From an uncultured Ruminococcus sp. (GTDB lineage: Bacteria > Bacillota > Clostridia > Oscillospirales > CAG-272), in assembly GCA_902765885.1 (NCBI GenBank), contig CACXBN010000115.1:1-13659 (forward strand): a stretch of DNA of 13,659 bases, written 5' to 3'. The notes under the pieces are model-generated. The model searched no databases and was not told the DNA's origin. It saw nothing but the letters and a program-made list of their open reading frames with translations. A program made the position numbers and the translations under genes. This document shows, one piece after another, positions 1 to 9,000 of the stretch (position 1 is its first letter; each line of letters begins with the position of its first letter).

Positions 1-129
1 ATCATATCCGCATTCAATAAGTCCTGATGCAGCCATAATATCCGCTGTTTCCATAATAAGTTTTTCATCAATTTCCGATCCGAATGTATTCCAGGAATTC
101 CATCCCATGGGTGGTGTGAGTTTTATCAT
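1..129 (-). CDS. GH27 alpha-galactosidase, N-terminal fragment (cut by window edge)
   Basis: The first 43 codons of a gene that continues beyond base 1. The protein begins MIKLTPPMGWNSWNTFG, the hallmark N-terminus of GH27 (clan GH-D) alpha-galactosidases, where TPPMGWNSWN forms the first barrel strand. The continuation with 'ASGLIECGYD' matches the usual 'SGL..AGY' helix and strand of that family. Family members hydrolyse terminal alpha-1,6-galactosides such as melibiose and raffinose by a retaining mechanism; some GH27 enzymes act on alpha-N-acetylgalactosamine or beta-L-arabinopyranose, so the exact substrate is open. The start is fixed by GGAGG six bases upstream of the ATG. There is no signal peptide, so the enzyme is predicted cytoplasmic. 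It lies 82 bases downstream of another clan GH-D-like gene with no clear terminator between, which suggests co-transcription. The nucleophile and acid/base aspartates lie outside the window. Confidence 0.88.
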   Translation of the reverse strand, partial: MIKLTPPMGWNSWNTFGSEIDEKLIMETADIMAASGLIECGYD

Positions 130-156
130 ATTTTCCTCCAAATATTATGATATGAG

Positions 157-183
157 CTGACCGACAGATTAATAATCAGTCAG
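157..183. promoter_or_regulatory. Nested dyad between the two glycoside hydrolase genes
   Basis: The gap between the two hydrolase genes holds CTGAC at 157-161 matched by GTCAG at 179-183. Inside them, at 167-177, is an 11-base near-perfect palindrome (GATTA-A-TAATC on the plus strand). No T-tract follows on the minus strand, so this is not a convincing terminator. It could be an operator or an mRNA processing hairpin in the intercistronic region. AT-rich palindromes arise easily by chance, so support is weak. Confidence 0.22.
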
Positions 184-211
184 GAACTTAAGATTAAAGG
201 TTATACTGTTA

Positions 212-2584
212 TTACAGTTCGACGATTCCTATAGGCTGTTTGTTTTCTTTATCACAGATCCATGCCTTGGCTTTAATATCTCCCCATATTCTGCTTAATG
301 AATACAGTGTCACTTCTTTGCCCTTCATCTCGTCTGTGATCTTGAAATAATAAGTAAGTCCGGAGTTCGGCGATGCGGCTATATATTCCCAGTTATTCAT
401 GGGATAGCAACATGCTCTTTCATAAGCTCCCATTATCTTGCCGTCAAATTCAATTGCACTGTATGCTCCTTCAAAACCATGATCACCGTCATGTCCGATG
501 GCAATGTAACTTTCATCGGAAATATTTTCAGGGATAGTTACGGTTTTGTAGCATATGAATTTGAAATTTAGGGCGTCAAAATGACCCAAAGTATTGTTGG
601 CGTGAGGTCTGTCTGTTTTGATCTCATTATTGTTGCAATCAAGAATTTTTACAGAATATATTCTGCCCATAGGGTTTGGAATACCTATGTATCTCATTTC
701 TTTGTCTATCTTGTAGGTAACTTTGATTTTCGTTCCGTCGATATATCTGAGCAAATTGTTTCCGCCTGTTACGACAGGAGCTTTCATATCACCTATTATC
801 TGATACGACAGCAGATGAGAGGTTTCAAAAGATTTAAGGTCTTTTGATGTAAACATTCCTTCACTTATAACGGCATGTGGAACGGAAGGTTCCGCTTCCT
901 TAGGTGTGAAGAATTCGATTTCAAGTTTAGAAACATTATATACATTCTTATAATCTATTCTCAGACAACCTCCGAATATACGAGTGTTGTGTGACTGAGT
1001 CTCTGCATCATAAAATGTTTTATCGTTTCCGTCAAACAGGAATTTTTCCTCAGTTCCCCTGAAGATATATGTGTCCTGTGAAAAGAATGCATCTCTTGCA
1101 GCCTGAACCTCCGGAATTTCGGTTTTACCTGCTCTTTTCAGTGACTGAGCTTCAAGCGAATCAGTATCTGCTGCAAATGCTGTAGTTTCATAAAGTGATC
1201 TTGTATGACTATAACCGAAATCTCCGAGTGATTTAGCCGACTTCAGTTCACCGAGGAAGACAGGCTCTTTATGTTCGTTATCACCGTGTATTGAAGATTC
1301 TTTTTGGGTGAGACATCTGACTTTACCTATTGCACCGATATTACCGTTTGATTTATATATCCTTGCGTAAGAAGGAATTCTATCTTTCCCGTAAACAGTC
1401 TCATATCTGCAACCGGTAAGCGCATAATCATCACTTAAAAACTTTTCTTTTTCCTGAACGATAATCAAGGCAGATCTTGCGGCAGATATTTCAATGTCAA
1501 CAGTTTCACCTGTTTTGAAGAACCCTAAGAATTCTTCATATGGATGAATTGTTTTTACGGCATATTCTTTTTTGTCTTCAGGTAAGCCTATCTGACTTCC
1601 TATGGTTATAGTTACTGTTTTCTTATCCCATGATGAATTTGCGAATGTCAAAAGTCTTGTATCGTCATTTCCTCTTGATACTGCATTTTTCCCGAACACA
1701 TCTTCATCAAGTGCAAATCCTCTCACAAGAATGTCATTGTATTTTTCGTGAATATTATATATTCTCGCAAGCTTGGCCTGTTCATAATCGCTCATAAGCC
1801 ACGGATTGCCGTATATTTCCGGAGCAAGTATCAGATTACGTGAAAATGCCTGGATGATAAGCTCATCGTCAAAATAGTCTATAAACGATGAGATACAAAC
1901 GCCATGGTCTTCAGCCAGCCTCTGCATTCCGGGGACAAGATTTCTGGAGAGAGCTGATACTCTGTGATGTGGTCCCGATACCGTATTGTACTGGAGGACA
2001 TCGGTATATGTTTCAGCACCTTCGAGAAGAAATGTCGTAGCAGCAATTTCTGCTTCTCCGAGGTTGTTTCTGTGATTGAGAACTATAAGATCCGGAGAAT
2101 ACTCTCTGCATTTATCGATCATCTCTTTGAAGACTTTCAATTTTTCTTCACGGGGACTTGAGCAGACCGTATCGAACTTGAATTCATAAAAATTAAAATC
2201 TCTGCACAGTCCTATAAAGATTTCTTTTCTTTTTTCTTCTTCCTCAGGTGTATCCCCAAATCCGTCGACTCCGCCCCATATGCCCATTCTGATACCGATT
2301 TCTTTGGCTTTTTCCACACATGGGCCGTATCCTTTAGGATACTGCTTTCTGATTTTGGGAGAATCAGGTGAATCAAAAAATCCTGCGCCGTCAAGATTTC
2401 CCGCATCCCATGCATATATTTTTATCTGCATTCCATAAGTATCTTTAAGCCATTTGAAATATTCGAGGTTTATAAGAGTCTGCTTCTCTGTTGACCCCTC
2501 ATTTGTGCTGTTTATCCATGAGAAATACTGCGATACAGAAGGAGTTAACTCATCTGCGCCGGATGTCTTTTTAGTTTTAATCAT
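212..2584 (-). CDS. Putative glycoside hydrolase, clan GH-D-like (alpha-galactosidase-related) barrel with C-terminal beta domains
   Basis: A predicted 790-residue cytoplasmic protein without a signal peptide. The start is the ATG at 2584, because GGAGAT lies just upstream; the reading frame is open further but that extension has no ribosome site. Residues about 10-285 look like a TIM barrel related to GH27/GH36: 'YAWDAG' at 57-62, 'GIWGG' at 101-105 and 'YEFKFD' at 133-138. The last matches the Y.K(Y/W/F)D strand whose aspartate (here D138) is the nucleophile in clan GH-D. The acid/base is not obvious; 'LEGAETYTD' (E188, E191, D195) is a candidate region. Residues about 290-380 form a beta-sandwich typical after such barrels. 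Residues about 512-652 resemble an F5/8C (discoidin, CBM32-like) domain, with 'LFDGNDKTFYD' and 'MRYIGI'. A last beta-rich domain follows. The neighbouring GH27 gene supports a role in intracellular oligosaccharide breakdown. The exact family and substrate are unknown; it could be a divergent or inactive relative. Confidence 0.7.
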   Translation of the reverse strand: MIKTKKTSGADELTPSVSQYFSWINSTNEGSTEKQTLINLEYFKWLKDTYGMQIKIYAWDAGNLDGAGFFDSPDSPKIRKQYPKGYGPCVEKAKEIGIRMGIWGGVDGFGDTPEEEEKRKEIFIGLCRDFNFYEFKFDTVCSSPREEKLKVFKEMIDKCREYSPDLIVLNHRNNLGEAEIAATTFLLEGAETYTDVLQYNTVSGPHHRVSALSRNLVPGMQRLAEDHGVCISSFIDYFDDELIIQAFSRNLILAPEIYGNPWLMSDYEQAKLARIYNIHEKYNDILVRGFALDEDVFGKNAVSRGNDDTRLLTFANSSWDKKTVTITIGSQIGLPEDKKEYAVKTIHPYEEFLGFFKTGETVDIEISAARSALIIVQEKEKFLSDDYALTGCRYETVYGKDRIPSYARIYKSNGNIGAIGKVRCLTQKESSIHGDNEHKEPVFLGELKSAKSLGDFGYSHTRSLYETTAFAADTDSLEAQSLKRAGKTEIPEVQAARDAFFSQDTYIFRGTEEKFLFDGNDKTFYDAETQSHNTRIFGGCLRIDYKNVYNVSKLEIEFFTPKEAEPSVPHAVISEGMFTSKDLKSFETSHLLSYQIIGDMKAPVVTGGNNLLRYIDGTKIKVTYKIDKEMRYIGIPNPMGRIYSVKILDCNNNEIKTDRPHANNTLGHFDALNFKFICYKTVTIPENISDESYIAIGHDGDHGFEGAYSAIEFDGKIMGAYERACCYPMNNWEYIAASPNSGLTYYFKITDEMKGKEVTLYSLSRIWGDIKAKAWICDKENKQPIGIVEL

Positions 2585-2607
2585 ACTTATCTCCGTATAT
2601 TTAAAAT

Positions 2608-2640
2608 GAAGTCGATCAGCAATAAATACCAATCGACCGT
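2608..2640 (-). terminator. Hairpin between small membrane protein gene and glycoside hydrolase gene
   Basis: GTCGAT (2611-2616) and ATCGAC (2632-2637) form a perfect 6-bp stem, extendable inward by U-G, G-U and G-C pairs around a loop of about nine bases. On the minus strand it is preceded by six A residues and followed by TTCATTTTAAAT, an imperfect T-tract. It may be a weak or partial intrinsic terminator that lowers read-through into the hydrolase gene. Alternatively the dyad could be an operator, because a TTGACA box lies just upstream. Confidence 0.35.
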
Positions 2641-2653
2641 TTTTTATTGTCAA
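2625..2653 (-). promoter_or_regulatory. Possible promoter for the hydrolase genes
   Basis: A perfect -35 consensus TTGACA lies at 2648-2653 on the minus strand, immediately after the stop codon of the upstream small gene. Seventeen bases further is GGTATT (2625-2630), which matches TATAAT at only three of six positions, so the -10 is poor. The candidate -10 falls inside the 2611-2637 dyad, as would be expected for a repressible or activator-dependent promoter, but this is only suggestive. Confidence 0.25.
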
Positions 2654-2896
2654 TTATCTTACAATACCCAAGAATTTGAGAATTGCGAGAACAATTCCTA
2701 TCGTACTGTACAGTCCAAGAAGACTTCCGATAATCGAGAATATAAACCCAACATTTGGAAGACCGGAAAGGAAGCCGATCACGACTCCTGCAATCGCAAC
2801 GACAATAATAAATATTATGATCTGAATAAGAAGTGAACCTACACTTTTTTCTTTAACATTAAAAGGTGTCGGCCAGATTTTTTTGATAATATCCAT
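2654..2896 (-). CDS. Small hydrophobic membrane protein
   Basis: An 80-residue protein of unknown function. After a short basic N-terminus (MDIIKKIWPTPFNVKEK) there are strongly hydrophobic stretches at about residues 22-43 and 50-75, separated by 'SGLPNVG', so it should span the membrane two or three times. It ends in a short basic tail. Glycine-rich small membrane proteins of this general shape, with the 'KKIWPTPF.VKEK' opening, are in my recollection common as conserved hypotheticals in Clostridia; this was not checked. The ATG at 2896 is chosen because GGAGG sits six bases upstream; a TTG four codons earlier would overlap that ribosome site. It has its own strong promoter and follows a terminator, so it is the first gene of a transcription unit that may extend into the hydrolase genes. 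Confidence 0.8.
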   Translation of the reverse strand: MDIIKKIWPTPFNVKEKSVGSLLIQIIIFIIVVAIAGVVIGFLSGLPNVGFIFSIIGSLLGLYSTIGIVLAILKFLGIVR

Positions 2897-2935
2897 TTCA
2901 ACCTCCAAATTAATAATTAGCTATCCGCTGTTTCA

Positions 2936-2964
2936 ATTATATATGCTCTAATCATAATAATCAA
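2936..2964 (-). promoter_or_regulatory. Sigma-A type promoter of the small membrane protein gene
   Basis: On the minus strand TTGATT (2959-2964) is followed by a 17-base spacer and a perfect TATAAT (2936-2941). Transcription would start about 30 bases upstream of the GGAGG ribosome site. It lies just downstream of the protease terminator, as expected for the start of a new unit. Confidence 0.7.
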
Positions 2965-2976
2965 CTATATTAATAC

Positions 2977-3008
2977 AAAAGACCCACGGAATTTTCCGTG
3001 GATCTTTC
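2977..3008 (-). terminator. Intrinsic terminator of the protease gene
   Basis: A stem of AAAGA-x-CCACGGAA pairing with TTCCGTGG-x-TCTTT (one internal mismatch) ends about 20 bases after the protease stop codon. On the minus strand it is followed by TTTTGTATTAAT, a usable U-tract. Confidence 0.82.
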
Positions 3009-3028
3009 ACTATTTATGTATTTGAATA

Positions 3029-6000
3029 TTATTCTGCAAGAACATCAACAAGGTTATAAAGAAGCTCGGCGATATATGCGCGAGTTGCATTTGATTTAGG
3101 ATCAACTTTTCCTTCATCAGTCAGCTCGAATATACCCTCATTAACGCCCCATTTAACAGCATCATAAGACCAATCGGCCACTTCTTCAGCATCGGATGTA
3201 GTAAGTGCATCTTCTGTTTCAGTTGAGATACCGCACTTTTCAACATAACGCTGAATTATGAGAATTGCCTGTTCTCTGGTAATGTTGTTATCAGGCTTGA
3301 AAGTACCGTCTCCATAACCAAGGATAAGTCCTTCTTCTGCAGCCCAGTCAACATATGGTGTGTACCACTGTCCATCTTCAACATCAGAGAATACTGATGT
3401 GTTTGTGCCTTCAGGGTCAACCTGAGCAAGTCTTCCGAGAACAGTTACAAACATGCCTCTCGTCATCGTGCCGTCAGGAGCGAACAGATCAGCAGCAACA
3501 CCTTTGAACAATTCGTTCTCGAAAACGAATTTGATTGCATCATAATATGGTGAATCTTTGCTTACATCCTTGAACGGAAGTTCATCCGGTTCCGGTGTAA
3601 CGGGCACATCTGGATTATCAGTCGGTTTCGGTTCTTCACTCTGCTCTTTTGCTTTTTCATCAGCAAGTTTTCTCAGAATCTGACCGATGTAATACCATTT
3701 TTCATGCTGAGTTTCGTTTTCTACTTTTGGTATAACTTCAGTCTTGGTATGGCTTGAATCATAAATACATGTGTATCTGATAAGGCCTTCCCAGTTTTCG
3801 GTAGCAGTGAGAATTACTTTACCTTCATCCCATTCGTGTCCATGTGCTGGAATAGCTACAGATTTTGTCTGTGTGCCAAATGCCTCATTTTCGAATTTTG
3901 CGGTATAAATGGTTTCACCGTCTTTTTCGCACATAGCCGGAATCACTTTTACGGTTGTTTCAACAGTTTCTGTTTCCACATGTGTATCGTGAATACTGCA
4001 GACTCTTGTAGCTGTGACAGAAGAATAGTCCTTAGACCATTCGAATGTTGCGGGATTCCAAGAGTGCTCACCAAGGACAAGTTCAACAGGTTCTTTTACA
4101 TTGTTTTCACTTGTACCCTCGATAGTAACATTTACAGTTACATCTGCGCATATTCCCTCATTTGGTGTGAATTTTACTGTTGCTATTGTTCCGTCGGCTT
4201 CGATTGCTTCAAGAGTTGCAAATGCAATTGTGATAACTCCGTTTTCAGCATCATTCTTAAGAACATTGTACTTAGGAGCAACGGTAATTGTCTCAACAGT
4301 AAGTTCACTAACGTCATAATTAACCGTAACGAGTGCATTATTGAGAGCCTCTTCAGCAGTTATTGTCACAAGATACGGATCATCATCTACTTCAACTTCG
4401 GGTTCCGGTTCAGTTTCTGCAGATATATCATTGATGGTTCCTCTTGTAACCGGTTTGACGGTTTGCGCGATAAGTGCGATTTCATCAGCGGTCAAATTGT
4501 CTGCAAAGCCATCAATTTCGCTTAAAGCACGTTTGTCTGCCACAGGTGCTTTCTTAAGCATTTTATTTGGAAGGAGAGGTATATTTACATTATGCGGAGC
4601 CATAGCTTCGGCGAAATTGTCCTCCAAACTAACAAGTCCGGAAACGGGCCATACACCTTCAGCAAAGTTTCCTATTTCGTATTCGTTGCCGGTGGCTGCA
4701 TCAAGTACAATCAAATTGACCATATTATCCGCTTTATTATATCTTGACCAATAGAAATAATCTCCGTCAAAATAGAATCCCTGGAAATAAATAACGTCAA
4801 TTTCAGCACCTATTGTTATCATGTAATTCGCTGCAAAGTTTGCATAACTTCCATTGTACGGCATTATTCCAACTGAAAAGATTGATCCGTCTTTGCAAAG
4901 GAAATAGAAATAATCAACATATGCACTATAACTTGAATTATAGTATGATTGCGCATATGTAACACCGACAATATTATTACCGGCGCCAATGTACTTGGAC
5001 ATATTAAATACGCCTGCATAGTCTCCCGTAGTTGTATCCACCAATACAAGATAAGGTCCATAGCAACCCATTATGATATTGTCGCCCAAAGTCGGGGCTG
5101 CGGTAATGTCCATATATCCAATGGATGAAGAACCAATTAGTGTTGGCTCAAACGTTGTGGTATCAAGAGTATACAGATCAGATAAAAATTCATCTTCATT
5201 AAATGTTGCTAAATACAGTGTACCATCTGCTTCAAGAGCTGTAGAGGTAAATGGTTTATTAAAGCTTGTTTCTGTAAGAGGCGTATAGTTCGGAAGATTT
5301 TTGAGATTGAATTCACTGAGCCAGACTTTTCCGGTTTCATCCCAGATGAAAGCATTGAGGTCTTTATCAATTTCAATAACATTAACTTCCAAATCAGAAA
5401 ATACAGATGTATCAACAGCTGAAGTTGCGGTAATTATAGTTGATCCTACTCCTGTTGCGGTAATTACACCATTTTCATCAACTGTTGCAACATTATTGTC
5501 ACCAGACGACCAGGTTACTGTCTCGTCAACACCCCAAGGTTCTACAGTATATGATGCATTTATTACATTACCCTTTATCATATTTAAAACTGCAGGATCA
5601 AACACAATTGCCTTCGGACCGCCACTTAGTTCTGCTTCATTCAGATTAAGTTTGAATGAAGACTGATTATATGCGTAATCATAAACAGCAATATATAGAT
5701 GCTGGTTCTCAGGAATAGAGAAATCAATTTCGCCTTCTTCAGTACCGTTGGCGATAAACATAGAGCGGCTGGCTCCTTCCTGTTCATCGAGATCGGCCGG
5801 GAATTCAAGCATTACTGATTCATCTTCATTTGCGACGACAACAGCTGCAATATAATGATTATCGCTTAAATCAATTGTTAGGCCTTCAGTTCCGCTTACG
5901 GCATTGACGCCATACATAATATTGTTGATTTCAGGGGCTTCGCCGTCAATCATGAACGTCTGAATCATTTCATAATCAGTGGGGAAACTATCCCAGTCTA

Positions 6001-9000
6001 TCGTACCGTCGTCTTTCATATAGTATTCAGGAGCAAATCTGACTTTTGCTGTAAGAATATCTCCATCGCTGATATCTTTCAGCGGGATATCAGGATACGC
6101 CATAATTCCATAATTATCCCAGACAAGATCTTCCTGGTTATAGTATGCAGCATACTGTGGCCCGATATCACCGTCGAAGATAACATCTCCGGTTGTTTCA
6201 TTTTCCAAAATAAATTTTCCGCCGGCAGATGTCCTTATAAGTGTATATTGTGCACCATAAAGATTATCATCGGGTCTAAGAGCATCCCTCTCGACAGCAT
6301 GTACTATATTACCTTCATCATCATAGTCAAATCCGAAATACGGGTTTCCGCCTATAACGTACTTTCCGTTTCCGCTTGAAGAGATGAATGCCTCAATGTA
6401 TTTAGCATCATCAGAGATATCATAAGCCATATACGGGTCTCTGGTTTCAGTTCCTTCTGCAAATTCCCAGTATGAACCCACATCCGTCATAGGAAATTCT
6501 CCCCATGCACCATAATAGCCAATTACAGGAATCGAATGAGAAACTCCGATAACACCTTCATCGGAATCCATTTCATCAATGAATATATATCCTTCGATGT
6601 ATGCTCCAAGTGCATCATAATTTTCAATATCCAAAAGTTGTATATCAACCTGAACTTCTACCGAACCATCTGCAGGAACAACTACCTGAGCAACATCAAG
6701 CACTTGCAGTGCAAGGTATGCATCGTAAGTATCAATATCGCCGTCGTCGTCGAAATCTGCTACATCCTCATTTGTAACAGGTTCTTCATTAACAACATAA
6801 TTCAGTATAGCTATAACATCAAGAACATTGAAGGCCCCATCGCCGTTTACGTCATATATATCATATTCATCTGCAGGGACATATTCTTCACCGTCTATGG
6901 TGAATGAAACATCGGCAAGAAGAGGAAATGTCCATATATTAGAGAACGGTACGATATCTCCACTATCTACATAGTTAAAGAAATAATCCTGAGTAAAGAA
7001 TTCACTTGAAAGTTCATAAACGACATCTTCACTGGTCATATTATTGACTGTAAATCCGAAACTGTATGTTCCGTTTCTTTCCGGATCATCACCGAGTTCG
7101 GCTTTGATTTTGCCATCTGCTGCAGATTCTGTGGCATCTTCATTCATGAAAATGTATGTCTTTGAATTTAGAGCAGCTGCTGCATTAATAAGACCTGAAC
7201 CCTGTTTTAAAACAGAATAATAATAACCTGATTCTTCTTCAATCAATGGAGTTGAAGTGGACATAAGAAGGCTTTGTACAAGCTGACGCTGAGACAAACC
7301 TGTCTTTTCAACGAGTCCCTGTTCTTCAATATACTGTGAAATAAGAGCTACTACACCTGCAACCTGAGGAGCAGCCATTGATGTACCGCTCATAACTTCA
7401 TATTCCTGCCCGCCATCTATTTTACCGTTAGCAGCCAGAATGTTTCCGCCAGGCGCGGTTATTTCAGGTTTCAGTGTAAGATTCCCCGGAACGCCCCATG
7501 AAGAGAAGTCGGACATCTTGACATAGCCATTGAAATCAATCATGGGCGTCTGATCTCCGGAAATCGTAAATTTTCCTACATAGTATGTAAGTCCATCATC
7601 AGTTTGATTCATCTCGCCCGCATTACGGAACAAATCAGCATCATCCATCGTAATACTTACAGCGGGTGCGGTATATGAATAGCCCGTAAGGTTCATATTA
7701 ATTACACCGGGCTGATTGTTATATACTATGGTCGCAATTGCACCGTTTGCGATCGCATTGTTTGCTTTTTGATAGAATGAAGAGCTTCCTCTTGAACACA
7801 AAGCAACTTTACCGCTGAGTTCATCAGCTACCTGAGCAAATTCTTCTGCTGTTCCATAACCGTCAATAAGAAGATAGTCATGTTCTCCAGCTATGGTGTA
7901 GAGTCTTTCATTACCATATCCTGGCGTGTCGGAATAGAAAATAAGAGAACCATTAATATCTAAATAGTAATTTACCTGACCAATATTATCAGCTGAAGCA
8001 ACCGAAAGAGTGTTCTTAGCTACACCAGGAGTACCGCCGGTTGCAAAATTTTTGTCTTCAATATACGGATATTCATACAAAGTAAAATATGAAGAATAGT
8101 ATGCATTTCCGCCTGAGTTAACCCATATAACATTTGTATCCGGTATAGAATTGATTACCTTTTCATAACTGTTTAATGAGGCAATACCTGCAACCGAAGA
8201 ACCAAGTGAAAGGTTTACGGCATCTGCACCGAGAACGATTGCATCTTCTACGGCTGATATAATATCAGAGTCATACGCATTCTTTGCGCCAAAAACTTTC
8301 ATTACGAGAAGCTGTGCATCCGGTGCTTCACCCTGCGTGAAAACTTCTGTAACAGAAGGAACAAATTCACCGTCACGTTTAACATATTTGTTACCAACAG
8401 CAATGCTCGCGACATGTGAACCATGTTCACTTGTACCGTCGTCATGAGTCATATCAAGAGACTTCATAACATAGTTGAATCCAAACGGTACTTTTTCACT
8501 TCTGTAAACATCATCAGCAGTAAAGCTGCCGTATTTTGAAACATTAAGCTTATCCCATTTATCGGATATGTCATCAAGAGTCATCAGATTTACAGTTTTG
8601 CCTGACTCTTCCAGCTCTTGAATGGAATATTTGAACCCTTCTTCATCAAACATCTCATGATCAGCATCGAGACCCGTGTCAACTACTGCAATCACTCTTC
8701 CGGCTCCTGTGTATCCTGAAGACCATGCGTATGTACCGCCGGTCATCTCAGTAGCTGCAAAGTTTTGCGGCTGAACATCAACACTCTCCGCAGTGTCAAG
8801 GTAGTATTGATTTTCAAGGACAACATCCTTGACACCTTTAATATGTTTGATATCATTTATTAAGCCGAACGGGATATTGATAGATATTGCATTCTGAAGC
8901 AATGTGAGGTTCCATACAACATCCACTTTATCACCTGCAATACCGGCTATCTCTTCTGTAATAAGATCCTGTTTTGCATCAAGATTTGAGCGATAAGCAT

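Noticed and set aside
581..847. An 88-codon plus-strand frame inside the hydrolase gene
   Set aside because: It is the antisense shadow of a conserved-looking beta domain and has no ribosome binding site.
2897..2908. TTG start four codons upstream for the small membrane protein
   Set aside because: Those codons contain the GGAGG ribosome site that serves the ATG at 2896.
2980..3008. The protease terminator acting in both directions
   Set aside because: The plus-strand tail is only weakly T-rich and there is no plus-strand gene to terminate.
3836..4525. A 229-codon open frame on the plus strand, and several other plus-strand frames over the protease and repeat genes
   Set aside because: They lie opposite well-supported domains, have cysteine/phenylalanine-rich compositions typical of antisense frames, and lack ribosome sites and recognisable domains.
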